Counted from the stretch's first letter, positions 37,814-47,737 are shown. The stretch: 64,000 nucleotides of DNA from Xaviernesmea rhizosphaerae (GCF_001938945.1 NZ_MKIO01000020.1:1-64000), one strand, 5' to 3'. Made by a program: numbers and translations. Notes: generated by a model from the sequence alone, not told the origin.

Positions 37814-40800
37814 TCACTCCGCCGCCAGAGGCTGCGGCTCGTCATGCGCCGTCGGGGCGTCGTGGTGCTGCGCGGCCTTCTTGCGGCGGAAGAGCCGGGC
37901 GGGCAGGTGGGACAGGCGGTCCATCTCCACGAAGATGACAGGCGTGATGAACAGCGTCAGCGCCTGGGAGACCAGGAGGCCGCCGACGATGGCGACGCCC
38001 AGCGGCTGGCGCAGCTCGGAGCTGGCGCCCGAGCCCATCGCGATCGGCAGGGCGCCGAGCAGCGCGCAGAAGGTCGTCATCATGATCGGGCGGAAACGGC
38101 GCACGCAGGCCTCGTGGATCGCCTCGCCTGGCGTGGCGCCGACGCCGGAGCGCAGGGTTTCCAGCGCCACGTCGATCATCATGATCGCGTTCTTCTTGAC
38201 GATGCCGATCAGCATCAGAAGGCCGATGATGGCGATGATCGACAGGTCGAAGCCCATGACCTTCAGCGCGATCAGCGCGCCGAGCGCGGCCGAGGGCAGG
38301 CCGGAGAGGATCGTCAGCGGGTGGACATAGCTTTCGTAGAGCACGCCCAGCACGACATAGATGGTCAGGACGGCCGCCAGGATGAGGATCGGCATGGAGC
38401 CCTGCGACTGCTGGAAGATCTGCGCCGAACCGCCATAGGAGGTGAAGACGTCGGCCGGCACGCCGATCTCGGTCTTGATCCGGTCGATGGCGGCCGTGGC
38501 ATCGCCCAGCGAGACGCCATCGGGCAGGTTGAAGGAGACCGTGGTGGACACGAGCTGCCCGGTCTGGTTGATCGTCACGGGGCCGATGGTGCGGGTCACA
38601 TGGGCGAAGTTGGACAGGGGCACCAGCGCGCCGCCGGCGGCGGGAACGCGGATGCGCGACAGCGAATTCTCGTCCCAGTCGCGGGCCGTGTCATATTCGA
38701 CGATGACGTTGTAGCTGCTGCCGGTCGACTGGATCTGCGTCGGCGCATAGGTGCTGAAGGCCTGGCGCAGCGTGGTGCGCAGCGCGTCGGAGGAAATGCC
38801 GTAGGCGGCCATCTTCTCGTTGTCGACGGCGATGTCGGCCTGCAGCGCCTTGTTCTGCGCGTCGGAGACGAGGTCGGTGAAGCGGCCGTCGCGGCGCATG
38901 GCCTGCAGGATCTTGTCGGCCCACAGGTTTGTCTTGGCCGCGTCCAGCGCCTGGATGACGAGCTGATACTGGCTGGCGGTCTGGCGCCCGCCAAAGCGGA
39001 TGTTCTGCTGCGGCGTGACATAGCCCTGGAGCCCGGGCACGCCGGCGATCGCCTTGCGCAGCTCGGTCACCGTCTGGTCGAGCGGCGGACGCTCCTCCTT
39101 CGGCTTCAGCTCCACGAACATGGTGCCGTTGTTGAGCGGCGAGCGGGCACTGCCGCCGGCAATCGACATGACATGGGCGACGGCCGGGTTCTGCCGCACG
39201 AGATCGGCCGCCTTGTTCTGCAGCTCCACCATGGCGGGGTAGGAAATATCCTGCCGGGCGCGGGTGGAAATGTTCAGCCGGCCGATATCCTCCGTCGGGA
39301 AGAAGCTCGTGGGCAGCACCATGAAGAGATAGACGGTGAGGCCGAGCGAGGCGAAGAAGGTGAGCATGACGAAGCCGCGATGGCGCAGGCACCAGGCCAC
39401 CGAGGCGCCATAGCCGCGCGTGGTCGCGGCAAAGCCGGCATCGAACCAGCGGATGACGAGCGGCGGGCGCGTGTGCCCACCGGAAATGCGCGCGCCGAGC
39501 ATCGGCGTCACCGTCAGCGAGACGATCACCGAGGCGATGATGGCGATGGAGACCACCATGCCGAATTCGTTGAAGACGCGGCCGATGACCCCGCCCATCA
39601 AAAGGATCGGCAGGAACACGGCGATCAGCGAGATCGACATGGAGATGATGGTGTAGCTGACTTCGGCCGAGCCCAGAAGCGCCGCCTCGCGCACCGGCAT
39701 GCCGGCTTCCACATGGCGCAGGATGTTTTCCAGCATGACGATGGCGTCGTCCACCACCAGGCCGACGGCGAGCGTCAGCCCGAGCAGGGAGATGTTGTCG
39801 ATGCTGTAGCCCAGCACATACATCGCCCCGAAGGTGGCCACCAGCGACAGCGGCACGGCAAGGCCGGGAATGATCGTGGCGGTCAAGTGGCCGGTGAAGA
39901 GATAGATGACGAGGATCACGAGGCCGATCGTCAGGATCAGCGTGAACTTCACGTCGGAGATTGCCTCGCGGATCGGCACCGAGCTGTCGTTCATCACGAA
40001 GGTCTCGACCGAGGCCGGCATCACCGCATGCAGCGCCGGAAGCTTGGCGCGGATGGCGTCCACCACCTCGACCGTGTTGGCGCCGGGCTGGCGCTGGATG
40101 GCGAGCAGGATGGCGCGGTTGCCGTCATACCAGCTGCCGGTCTTGTCGTTGGCGACGCTGTCTTCCACATTCGCCACATCGCTCAGGTGCACCGGCGCGC
40201 CGTTGGGCGTGGCGATGACGAGCGAGCGGAACTGGGCGGCATCGGTGCGCTGGGTGTTGGCGTTGATCGTCAGGCTCTGCTGGTCGGTCTGGAGCGCTCC
40301 CACCGGCAGCTGGCTGTTGGCCGCCTGCACCGCCTTGTTGACGGTGTCGATGCTCAAGCCCCGCGTGAGCAGCTTGTCCGGGTCCACCTCGATCCTGACG
40401 GCATAGGTCTGCGCGCCATAGACGGTGACCTCGGCCACGCCGGGCAGGGTGGAGAGCGAGGGCGAGATGATGTTTTCGGCGATATCGTCCAGTTTGCTGC
40501 GCGGCATGGTATCGCTGCGCACGGCCAGCAGCATGACCGGCGCATCGGCCGGGTTGGTCTTGCGGTAGCTCGGCGGCGTGGTCATGTTGGCTGGCAATTG
40601 CCGGTTGGCAAAGGACATGGCCGCCTGCACATCGGCCGCCGCCGCATCGATGTTGCGGTTCAGGTCGAACTGCAGGACGATGTTGGTGTTGCCGAGCGAG
40701 TTGGTGGCGCTGATCTCGCTGACGCCGGGAATGGTCTGGAACTGCTTGATCAGGGGCGTGGCGACCGAGGTCGCCATGGTCTGGGGCGCTGCGCCCGTCA

Positions 40801-40948
40801 GCGAGGCGGAGACGCTGATGGTCGGAAAGTCCACCTTGGGCAGGGCGGCGACCGGCAGAAGATTATAGCCGGCGAGACCGGCGAGCAGCACGCCGATCGC
40901 CAAAAGCGTGGTGGCGACCGGCCGCTCGATACAGAAGCGCGGGATCAT
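37814..40948 (-). CDS. RND efflux pump inner-membrane subunit (HAE1, MdtB/MdtC-like)
   Basis: A 1044-residue, 12-helix proton-driven exporter. It starts IPRFCIERPVATTLLAIGVL; TM4 holds the paired aspartates needed for proton relay (LTLAVGLVVDDAIVMLENIL); ILLMGGVIGRVFNEFGMVVS precedes TM6; the C-terminal half repeats the fold. Porter-domain features such as PLIKQFQTIPGVSEI are conserved. Length matches MdtB/MdtC. It overlaps the adaptor gene by 4 bp and would need an outer-membrane TolC partner, not encoded here. Likely substrates are amphiphilic toxicants; none can be named. Confidence 0.93.
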   Translation of the reverse strand: MIPRFCIERPVATTLLAIGVLLAGLAGYNLLPVAALPKVDFPTISVSASLTGAAPQTMATSVATPLIKQFQTIPGVSEISATNSLGNTNIVLQFDLNRNIDAAAADVQAAMSFANRQLPANMTTPPSYRKTNPADAPVMLLAVRSDTMPRSKLDDIAENIISPSLSTLPGVAEVTVYGAQTYAVRIEVDPDKLLTRGLSIDTVNKAVQAANSQLPVGALQTDQQSLTINANTQRTDAAQFRSLVIATPNGAPVHLSDVANVEDSVANDKTGSWYDGNRAILLAIQRQPGANTVEVVDAIRAKLPALHAVMPASVETFVMNDSSVPIREAISDVKFTLILTIGLVILVIYLFTGHLTATIIPGLAVPLSLVATFGAMYVLGYSIDNISLLGLTLAVGLVVDDAIVMLENILRHVEAGMPVREAALLGSAEVSYTIISMSISLIAVFLPILLMGGVIGRVFNEFGMVVSIAIIASVIVSLTVTPMLGARISGGHTRPPLVIRWFDAGFAATTRGYGASVAWCLRHRGFVMLTFFASLGLTVYLFMVLPTSFFPTEDIGRLNISTRARQDISYPAMVELQNKAADLVRQNPAVAHVMSIAGGSARSPLNNGTMFVELKPKEERPPLDQTVTELRKAIAGVPGLQGYVTPQQNIRFGGRQTASQYQLVIQALDAAKTNLWADKILQAMRRDGRFTDLVSDAQNKALQADIAVDNEKMAAYGISSDALRTTLRQAFSTYAPTQIQSTGSSYNVIVEYDTARDWDENSLSRIRVPAAGGALVPLSNFAHVTRTIGPVTINQTGQLVSTTVSFNLPDGVSLGDATAAIDRIKTEIGVPADVFTSYGGSAQIFQQSQGSMPILILAAVLTIYVVLGVLYESYVHPLTILSGLPSAALGALIALKVMGFDLSIIAIIGLLMLIGIVKKNAIMMIDVALETLRSGVGATPGEAIHEACVRRFRPIMMTTFCALLGALPIAMGSGASSELRQPLGVAIVGGLLVSQALTLFITPVIFVEMDRLSHLPARLFRRKKAAQHHDAPTAHDEPQPLAAE

Positions 40949-42375
40949 CGGGCAAGCTCCACGGAGGCGTTGCGCGGGGTGGCGGGCAGGGGCTCGGCGG
41001 AGGCGAGGTCGAGCTGCTTGTCGTTGAAGCTCTCCTTCACCTGCTGGCCCTGATAGAGCTGGGCCTGACCTTCGGTGACCACATGATCGCCGGGCGCGAG
41101 GCCGGCGATGATCGAGGTGAAATCGCCATTGACGCGGCCGACGGTGACGGGCGCGACCACGACCTTGCCGTCGCGGATGACATAGGCGATCGATCCGTCC
41201 GGCCCGGGGCCGACGGCCACGGTCGGCACGATCACCTCGGGATCGTCATTCTTCAGATGCACCACGAGATTGACCGCCTGGCCCGGCCAGATCCCGCCGG
41301 CGGCATTGTCGAAACGGGCCTTGACCAGGATGGTGCCCGAAGCCGGATCGACCGCATTGTCGAAGAAGGAGATCGTGCCGCTGCGCACCGGCGCCTTGAG
41401 GCTGACGGGAACCGTCGTCACGCCCACCGGCTCCTTTGCCAGGGCGAGACGCAGCTGCCTGAGCGCGCGCTCGTCCAGATGAAAGCCGACATAGATGGGA
41501 TCGAACTTGGCGATCTTGACGATCGAGGCGCCGGAGGAGAGGTAGGCGCCGGGGCTGACCAGCACCTCGCCGAGGCGGCCGTCGAAGGGCGCGCGGATCT
41601 CGGTATGTTCGAGCAGCACCTGATCGGCCGAGCGTGTGGCCTTGTCGGCCTCCACGGTGGCGGCCGCCGTGTCGCGCGCCGCCTGGGCCTGGTCCAGCGA
41701 TTGCTGCGTGCCGGCCTTGGCGTTGAAGAGATCATGGGCGCGGCGCAGCGCCGTCTCCGTCTCTTCCAGCGTGGCGCTGTCGCGCAGGATCGCGGCATTG
41801 TCCTTGGCCACGGCGGCGCGCGCCAGCCGGTCGTCGAGCTTGGCGATGAGGTCGCCGGCCTTCACGGTCTGGCCGTCGCTGGCGAGAATCTCGGTCACGA
41901 TGCCCTGCTCGCGCGCGGCGAGCGTCGTCGTCTGGTCGGCCGTCGCCAGCCCCGTCGCCGGAATATCGAGCGGCAGAACGCCCGTCTGCGCCGCAACGGT
42001 GAGGACCGCCGCCGGCCCGGTGCTGCCGCGTCGGCCACCGCCCTTGCCTGATCCGCCCTGGCCCGATCCGCCCTGGCCCGAATCGCCTTGACCCGATGCG
42101 CCGGCCTGCGCCGTCGGATCCTTGGCGCCGCTCTGGTCCCCACTCTTGTCCGCAGCCTTGTCGCCGTGGTGATGCTTGCCGCCGCCGCCGCCGCTGTCTC
42201 CCTCAGCCGATGCCGTCTGCGGCGCGGCCGGCGGAAGCAGGGCTTTCAGGCCGGGAATTTCAAAGGGCAGCTGCGCCTGCAGCCGGCTGGCTGCGGCGGG
42301 CAGCTCGGCGCGCCATGTCCAGGCGCCGGCGCCGATCACGGCAATGAAGGCGACAGTGATCCAGAGCTTCTTCAT
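40945..42375 (-). CDS. RND efflux periplasmic adaptor
   Basis: A 476-residue membrane-fusion protein. An N-terminal signal anchor (KKLWITVAFIAVIGAGAWTW) is followed by the lipoyl halves (ATTLAAREQGIVTEILASDGQTVKAGDLIAKLD and the later EIRAPFDGRLGEVLVSPGAY), a helical hairpin and the beta-barrel. Between the anchor and the first lipoyl half is an odd low-complexity segment (about residues 60-120), rich in Gly, Gln, Ser, Lys with a KHHHGDK patch and tandem GQGGS units. GAGGA lies upstream of the ATG. Forms a tripartite pump with the downstream RND subunit. Confidence 0.92.
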   Translation of the reverse strand: MKKLWITVAFIAVIGAGAWTWRAELPAAASRLQAQLPFEIPGLKALLPPAAPQTASAEGDSGGGGGKHHHGDKAADKSGDQSGAKDPTAQAGASGQGDSGQGGSGQGGSGKGGGRRGSTGPAAVLTVAAQTGVLPLDIPATGLATADQTTTLAAREQGIVTEILASDGQTVKAGDLIAKLDDRLARAAVAKDNAAILRDSATLEETETALRRAHDLFNAKAGTQQSLDQAQAARDTAAATVEADKATRSADQVLLEHTEIRAPFDGRLGEVLVSPGAYLSSGASIVKIAKFDPIYVGFHLDERALRQLRLALAKEPVGVTTVPVSLKAPVRSGTISFFDNAVDPASGTILVKARFDNAAGGIWPGQAVNLVVHLKNDDPEVIVPTVAVGPGPDGSIAYVIRDGKVVVAPVTVGRVNGDFTSIIAGLAPGDHVVTEGQAQLYQGQQVKESFNDKQLDLASAEPLPATPRNASVELAR

Positions 42376-42827
42376 GCAGAGTCCTCATGCGGCGGCAGGA
42401 ACGAAGGGCTTGACGTTAGCAACAACGCGTTGCCGCCCGGTTTCAGGGAGGTTTCCCGGGCGGCTTCCGGTGCATGAGTACAGCCTGAATTGCGGCACTA
42501 AAAAGACACAATTCTCCCGCCAGCCCTGCTTAAGGCCTTCTTTTGGCTTAAATTTCTGTAATGTAGCCGCGGCGTTCCCGCGCGCGCCCGGCGCGCTTGC
42601 GCGATTTCCCGCCAAAAAATGAGGCGGCGCCTGAACTTAGAGGAGCGGCGAATGCTGCGCTGCGGTAGCCTCGTCAGGTAGAGGGTCCTTGCACCCTTTT
42701 CGCGCGCTTGCGGCAGGGCTTGCAAGCTCTGAAGGAAACGGATGGCGCGAAGGCCGGCCCCACGCGCACGCGCTGCCCGTGCCGGAGGCTGAAACAGACA
42801 AGCCTGAGCCGACCGGGCCCGAAACGG
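42376..42827. other. Intergenic region upstream of the RND operon
   Basis: 452 bp between the RND adaptor start and the aldolase-like gene's stop, both on the minus strand. It should hold the pump promoter. No regulator gene, repeat or palindrome stands out; the AT-richer patch at 42510-42560 is the best promoter candidate. Confidence 0.4.
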
Positions 42828-43622
42828 TCAGCTCTTGTAGTCCGGCTCGTCCCGGTCGAGCCGGCGCTTGATGGCTTCCAGATGAAGCCGGGCGGATTCG
42901 GGATCGCCCTCGCGCATCTGGCGATAGGCGGCCTCGGCAATGGCGGGATCGACGGGCAGGACCTCGCGGCCGGTCGAGAGCGCCAGCGTCTGGACCTGCG
43001 CAGCCCGCTCCAGATAATAGAGATCGTCCCAGGCCTCGGCGATGGTGGGCGCGAGCACCATCACGCCGTGATGCTTCATGAAGACGATGTCGGCATCGCC
43101 CACGGCGGCGGCGATGCGGTCGCCCTCGCGCTCGTCCAGCGCCAGGCCGTTATAGTTGCGGTCGACGGCGGTACGACCGTAGAATTTCAGCGCGGTCTGG
43201 CCGGCGAAGATCAGCGGCTCGCCTTCCGTCATCGACAGCGCCGTGGCATAGGGCATATGCGTATGGAAGGCGGCCCTGGCGCGCGGCACCTGCGCATGCA
43301 GCCGCGCATGAATATAGAAGGCCGTGGCTTCTGGCTGGCCGCTGCCGGACACCACATGGCCGTGGAAATCGCAGATCAGGAGATGCGAGGCGGTCAGCTC
43401 GCTGAAGGCATAGCCATAGGGATTGACGATGAACAGGTCGTCATAGCCCGGCACCACGGCGGAGAAGTGGTTGCAGATGCCCTCTTCCAGCCCACGGCGG
43501 GCGGCCATGCGGAAGCAGGCGGCCAGATCCACCCGCGCCTGCCAGATCTCCGCCCGCTCCAGATCCGGCTGGTTGGCGCCATTGCCTGTTGCGGTCGATC
43601 CCGAGGTCATCGCATGGGCCAT
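42828..43622 (-). CDS. Class II aldolase/adducin-domain protein
   Basis: A 264-residue cytoplasmic protein with the class II aldolase fold. Zinc-ligand histidines appear in AFHTHMPYATAL and MKHHGVMVLAPT; NHFSAVVPGYDDLFIVNPYG is the N-terminal substrate loop. Family members cleave sugar phosphates or act as decarboxylases, while many have no known reaction. CAGGAGAC lies upstream of the ATG at 43622. It is divergent from the alpha-glucosidase across 640 bp with a perfect palindrome at 43813. Confidence 0.85.
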   Translation of the reverse strand: MAHAMTSGSTATGNGANQPDLERAEIWQARVDLAACFRMAARRGLEEGICNHFSAVVPGYDDLFIVNPYGYAFSELTASHLLICDFHGHVVSGSGQPEATAFYIHARLHAQVPRARAAFHTHMPYATALSMTEGEPLIFAGQTALKFYGRTAVDRNYNGLALDEREGDRIAAAVGDADIVFMKHHGVMVLAPTIAEAWDDLYYLERAAQVQTLALSTGREVLPVDPAIAEAAYRQMREGDPESARLHLEAIKRRLDRDEPDYKS

Positions 43623-43812
43623 GAAATTGTCTCCTGAAAGCGCTAAACCGGGAAAAAGGGCGGGCAGGCCGCGCCTTCCCTCTTGCCCGCATACAGGGAG
43701 GATGTCCAGCCATCCCCTCCGTCCGGGATGCACAGGGTGCGAAGGCGCGCGCGGCGGGAGGGCGTGAAAAGGGGGGCGCAGACGATCCCCTGGCCGTAGC
43801 CATGGTGGATTT

Positions 43813-43828
43813 ATCGATTCTAATCGAT
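43813..43828. promoter_or_regulatory. Candidate operator ATCGATT-CT-AATCGAT
   Basis: A perfect 7-bp inverted repeat in an AT-rich patch between the divergent aldolase-like and alpha-glucosidase genes. A weaker relative (ATCGAATAGTATCGAT) occurs at about 44086-44101. Form and placement fit a LacI-family repressor, plausibly the one encoded after the glucosidase. Confidence 0.45.
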
Positions 43829-44264
43829 GAATGAGCAGCTTCGCAATCCTAGATCAGTGCTGTAACAGGCTGATGTCGTTCGGCGGGATGGAACCGGCCT
43901 GAACAGGCGTTCTCCTGGCCCATGAAGGCCTTATACGGGCATGCACGCCGCGTTGCAGGCGTTTGCGAGGGTTTGAGCGTCCGCGAGAGCTGGCGGCGCT
44001 CTTTGCGGAAGGAAGCCGCGCCGTCCTCCGCCCTCTTCTAAAAAACCCGCCATGGCCGCTTTCGGGGTCTTGCATCCTAGAGATCATCGAATAGTATCGA
44101 TGGCGGATTTGCCTCGCTCGGGGCGGAGCGCGCGGGAAGAGGTGCGCGTCTGCCCGGGCATGTCGCTCTGTTTGATCCTCAGCCGGCGCCCTGACGCGCC
44201 CTGCCGGCGCGCGCCCCGCACACGCTCATGAAACCCCGCACACACGCATGAAAAAGGATGCCCG

Positions 44265-45929
44265 ATGCCGCAGACCGCTGCACCCGACCTGAACATGTCG
44301 CCCGCCCAGTCTTCCCCCGGCTGGTGGCGCAAGGCGGTGATCTACCAGATCTATCCGCGCTCCTTCGCCGACGGCAATGGCGACGGCATCGGCGACCTGC
44401 CGGGCATCACCGCCAAGCTGCCTGAGTTGGCGGCGCTCGGCGTGGATGCCATCTGGCTCTCGCCCTTCTATCCGTCGCCGCAGAAGGATGCCGGCTACGA
44501 CGTGGCCGATTATGTCGATGTCGAGCCGATGTTCGGCACGCTGGCCGATTTCGACGCCATGCGCGAGGCGGCCCATGGGCTGGGCATGCGCGTCATCGTC
44601 GATATCGTGCCCAACCATTCCTCCTCCGCCCATCGCTGGTTCCGGGAGGCGCTGGCCGCGCCGGAAGGCAGCCCGGAGCGTGCGCGCTACCTCTTCCGCG
44701 ATGGCCGCGGGCCGAATGGCGACCTGCCGCCCAACAATTGGAAATCCGTCTTCGGCGGCCCGGCCTGGACCCGCATCACCAATGCCGACGGCACGCCCGG
44801 CCAGTGGTATCTGCATCTGTTCGACAGCAGCCAGCCGGATTTCGATTGGTCGAACCGCTGGGTGCACGACCAGTTCCTCGACGTGCTGCGCTTCTGGCTG
44901 GAGCGCGGCGTCGATGGCTTCCGCGTGGATGTCGCCCATGGCCTGATCAAGGATCCCGACCTGCCGGATTTCGACGCCACCAACGCCGATGCCTTCACCG
45001 TTACCCCCTACTGGGGCCTGGAAACGGTGCACGAGGTCTATCGCGAATGGCGCAAGCTGCTCGAAAGCTACGGGCCGGACCGCATTCTCTGCGCCGAGGC
45101 CTGGGTGGCGCCGCTCAAGCGCCTCAGCGACTGGGTGCGCCCGGACGAGATGCATCAGGCCTTCAATTTCGAATTCCTCACCTCCGCCTGGTCGCCGGTG
45201 GCGCTGAAGCAGGTGATCGACGAGTCGATCGAGGCCTTCCAGGCCGTCGGCTCCGCCAGCACCTGGGTTCTGTCGAACCATGACGTGATCCGCCATGCCT
45301 CGCGCCTCGGCTTCGCGCCCGATTCCAAGGTTGTGCACAGCGACGGCCTCGGCCCCAACTCGCCCGATTTCCCCGATCCGGTGCTGGGCCTGAAGCGCGC
45401 GCGTGCCGCCACCGCGCTGATGCTGGCGCTGCCCGGCTGCGCCTATCTCTACCAGGGCGAGGAGCTCGGCCTGCCCGAGGTGATCGACATCCCGGACGCG
45501 CTGCGCCAGGATCCGACCTTCATCCGCACCAAGGGCGAGCGCTATGGCCGCGACGGCTGCCGCGTGCCGCTGCCCTGGGCCGCGGACAAGGCCTTCTACG
45601 GCTTCGGCGGTGGCAGCTGGCTGCCGCAGCCGGCCGTCTTCGGCGAGCTGGCGCGCGACCGCCAGGAAGGCGACCCGGCCTCCACCTTGTCGTTCTACAA
45701 GACGCTCCTGGCCGAGCGCGCCAAGCGCGATCTCGGCGGCGGCACGCTCTACTGGGTCGAGACCGGCTCGGAAGAGGTGGTGGGCTTTACCGTGGGCGGC
45801 GTCCAGGTGCTGTGCAATTTCAGCGCGGAACCGGTGGCGCTGCCCGCTGGCGCGGTTATCCTCTCCAGCGCGCCGCTTATCGACGGCAAGCTGCCGGCCG
45901 ACGCCACGGTCTGGCTGGAGCAGCAGTAA
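44265..45929 (+). CDS. Alpha-glucosidase, GH13
   Basis: A 554-residue cytoplasmic GH13 enzyme of the oligo-1,6-glucosidase/AglA group hydrolysing alpha-glucosides. Conserved regions: AVIYQIYPRSFADGNGDGIG, DIVPNHSSSAHRWF, the nucleophile Asp in GFRVDVAHG, the acid Glu in LCAEAWVAP and the third acid in VLSNHDVIRH. There is no signal peptide. AAAGGATG precedes the ATG. With ThuEFGK in the same window importing disaccharides, it could process trehalose, sucrose or maltose-type sugars, although no transporter adjoins it here. Probably controlled by the LacI protein at 46392. Confidence 0.92.
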   Translation: MPQTAAPDLNMSPAQSSPGWWRKAVIYQIYPRSFADGNGDGIGDLPGITAKLPELAALGVDAIWLSPFYPSPQKDAGYDVADYVDVEPMFGTLADFDAMREAAHGLGMRVIVDIVPNHSSSAHRWFREALAAPEGSPERARYLFRDGRGPNGDLPPNNWKSVFGGPAWTRITNADGTPGQWYLHLFDSSQPDFDWSNRWVHDQFLDVLRFWLERGVDGFRVDVAHGLIKDPDLPDFDATNADAFTVTPYWGLETVHEVYREWRKLLESYGPDRILCAEAWVAPLKRLSDWVRPDEMHQAFNFEFLTSAWSPVALKQVIDESIEAFQAVGSASTWVLSNHDVIRHASRLGFAPDSKVVHSDGLGPNSPDFPDPVLGLKRARAATALMLALPGCAYLYQGEELGLPEVIDIPDALRQDPTFIRTKGERYGRDGCRVPLPWAADKAFYGFGGGSWLPQPAVFGELARDRQEGDPASTLSFYKTLLAERAKRDLGGGTLYWVETGSEEVVGFTVGGVQVLCNFSAEPVALPAGAVILSSAPLIDGKLPADATVWLEQQ

Positions 45930-45984
45930 GTCCTGCCGACAGGATCAGATCGCCGGGCGCGCCTGGAAGGGAGCGCCCGGCATC

Positions 45985-46362
45985 GTAGCGCCGGACCGAA
46001 AGCTTGTTTCAGGACTTGGAAAGAATCCGGTGCAGAAAGAACAGTCTAGAGAATCGGTCTGCCTTGATTCACAGGACGCGACGCACTGATTTGCGACCCT
46101 GGCTGGCCCCCTCATCCGACCCTTCGGGCCACCTTCTCCCCGCTGGGGAGAAGAGACGTGCGGCATCGCCTCGTCCTGCCTCCACCCAAAGAAAATGCGG
46201 TTTATGCATTTTTCCAGGGTTTTAGATGGGGACGCCGTGCTGTCGTCTGGGTCTCTTCTCCCCAGCGGGGAGAAGGTGCCGGCAGGCGGATGAGGGGGTG
46301 CCACGGTGCACAACACCTGTGTTTGCGCACGTGCGTATGATTTTCGGTCCCATGCTCTAGGA
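45985..46362. repeat. Composite mosaic element, family A plus paired family B
   Basis: A family A copy (CGGACCGAAAGC... TAGAGAATCGGTCTG, about 45990-46060), then GGACGCGACGCACTG and inverted family B units at 46092-46156 and about 46250-46300, then a family A fragment (GTATGATTTTCGGTCCCATGCTCTA) to 46362. Same order as 6801-7145, with a different interior between the B units. It fills most of the gap between the glucosidase and the LacI gene. Confidence 0.7.
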
Positions 46363-46391
46363 CGGGGCCAGGCACCTGACAAGGAGCGGCG

Positions 46392-47399
46392 ATGACGGAG
46401 GGTAAGCGCGGCGGCAGCGCCTCGATGAGCGATGTCGCGCGGCTTGCCGGCGTGTCGCAGAGCACGGTCTCCTATGTCATCAACGGCACGCGGCCGATCT
46501 CGGAGGAAACGCGCCGGCTGGTGGAAGAGGCGATCCGCGTTCTGGATTACACGCCGAACGCCGCCGCCCGCTCGCTGCGCAGCGCCCGCAGCCAGACGCT
46601 GGTGCTCTCCCTGCCTTCCGTGCCCCGCAGGCCGGATGTTGGCATGGGCGTCTATGTCGTTGCGATCGCCGAGGCTGCGGCCGCGCGGGGCTACCAGCTT
46701 TTGCTGCGCACGCAAGCCGCCGACCGGGCGGACGAGCTCGTCCGCCTCGTCACGGGCCGGCAGGCCGACGCCGTGCTTCTGCTGCAGGTGATGGCGCAGG
46801 ATCCGCGTGTGCGCCTGCTCGACAAGGCCGGCATTCCCGCCATCGCCATTGGCGAGCCTTCCGAACCCTCGCGTCTGCGCTTCGTCGATTACGACTTTGC
46901 CGGCGCGGTCGATCTCGCCGCCGCCACGCTGGCCCGCGCTGGCCACCGCGCCGCGCTGTTCATCGGCCCCGGCGAGGAGGAGGTGGAGGCCGGCTATCTC
47001 TATGCCAGTCGCGTCGGCGGCGCGCTGGCGCCCGCGGCCCTGCGCCATGCCGTTCGCTTCGAGGCCATGTCCGCCCCCCGCGATCGGGCGGAGGAGGAAC
47101 GGCGCATTGTCGGCCTGCTGGCCGAACATGCCGATATCACGGCGCTGGTCTGCATGGCGCTGCCGAGCTTCGAGCGCGCCCGCCGCCTGTTTCTCTCGGC
47201 CCGCCCCGGCGTCGATCCGACCGATGCCGTCATCGCCTTCGGCACGCTGGGCACGCCGGATACGCCCGGCGCCGACGCGACGCGCATCGAGCATCCCGTC
47301 GATGCCATCGCCGAGAATGCCATCCGTCTGGCCGAGGATGCGCTGGGCGAAGGCACCGCTCCCTCGCTGAAGCTCCTGCCCTTTCTCCGCCACGCCTGA
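46392..47399 (+). CDS. LacI-family transcriptional regulator
   Basis: A 335-residue repressor. HTH at about residues 12-35 (MSDVARLAGVSQSTVSYVIN), hinge LVEEAIRVLDYTPNAAARSL, then the sugar-sensing core (YVVAIAEAAAARGYQLLLRT, FVDYDFAGAVDLAAATLARAGH). AAGGAG lies 6 bases before the ATG. The nearest target is the alpha-glucosidase just upstream; palindromes at 43813 and 44086 are candidate operators. Inducer unknown. Confidence 0.9.
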   Translation: MTEGKRGGSASMSDVARLAGVSQSTVSYVINGTRPISEETRRLVEEAIRVLDYTPNAAARSLRSARSQTLVLSLPSVPRRPDVGMGVYVVAIAEAAAARGYQLLLRTQAADRADELVRLVTGRQADAVLLLQVMAQDPRVRLLDKAGIPAIAIGEPSEPSRLRFVDYDFAGAVDLAAATLARAGHRAALFIGPGEEEVEAGYLYASRVGGALAPAALRHAVRFEAMSAPRDRAEEERRIVGLLAEHADITALVCMALPSFERARRLFLSARPGVDPTDAVIAFGTLGTPDTPGADATRIEHPVDAIAENAIRLAEDALGEGTAPSLKLLPFLRHA

Positions 47400-47683
47400 A
47401 CGACCCTCACGCGCCCGACGACCCCAGGCGCCAACGAACCCGGGCGCCGGTGGCAGGACCCCGACCGTGATTCCCCCGCTGAGGGCATGCCGCAGCTGCG
47501 AAGCCGTGCCGCTGCCGCCTGCGTGATGAAGCCGTGCCTTACCGGTGCACATCCTCGAAAAAGCGCGCGCCTGTCTTCCAGCGATCAATCGTTTCAATGA
47601 TTTAAGCGCGCCTGCCTGTTTGCCGTCGGGTGCCGCACCGCGAGAGGCAATAAGGCAACGCCAGCCTCACGCAAGCGCCAGGG

Positions 47684-47699
47684 TTAAAACTTCCTTAAC
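47684..47699. promoter_or_regulatory. CtrA-type box upstream of minC
   Basis: TTAA-N7-TTAAC, a perfect match to the full CtrA consensus, 39 bp upstream of the preferred minC start. CtrA, the alphaproteobacterial cell-cycle regulator, is reported to act on the min genes of Sinorhizobium. The rest of the 338-bp gap after the LacI gene shows nothing else recognisable. Confidence 0.7.
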
Positions 47700-47737
47700 A
47701 GTCCGGCTTGGTTAAGGCCGGTTCAACCCCTTTTTTC

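Noticed and set aside
37844..41053. A very long open frame on the plus strand opposite the RND transporter gene, and similar ones opposite thuK/thuG (9544-11241) and the GH51 gene (21954-23543)
   Set aside because: These are antisense by-products of high GC codon use; their translations are low-complexity and lack any domain, whereas the minus-strand products are complete known families.
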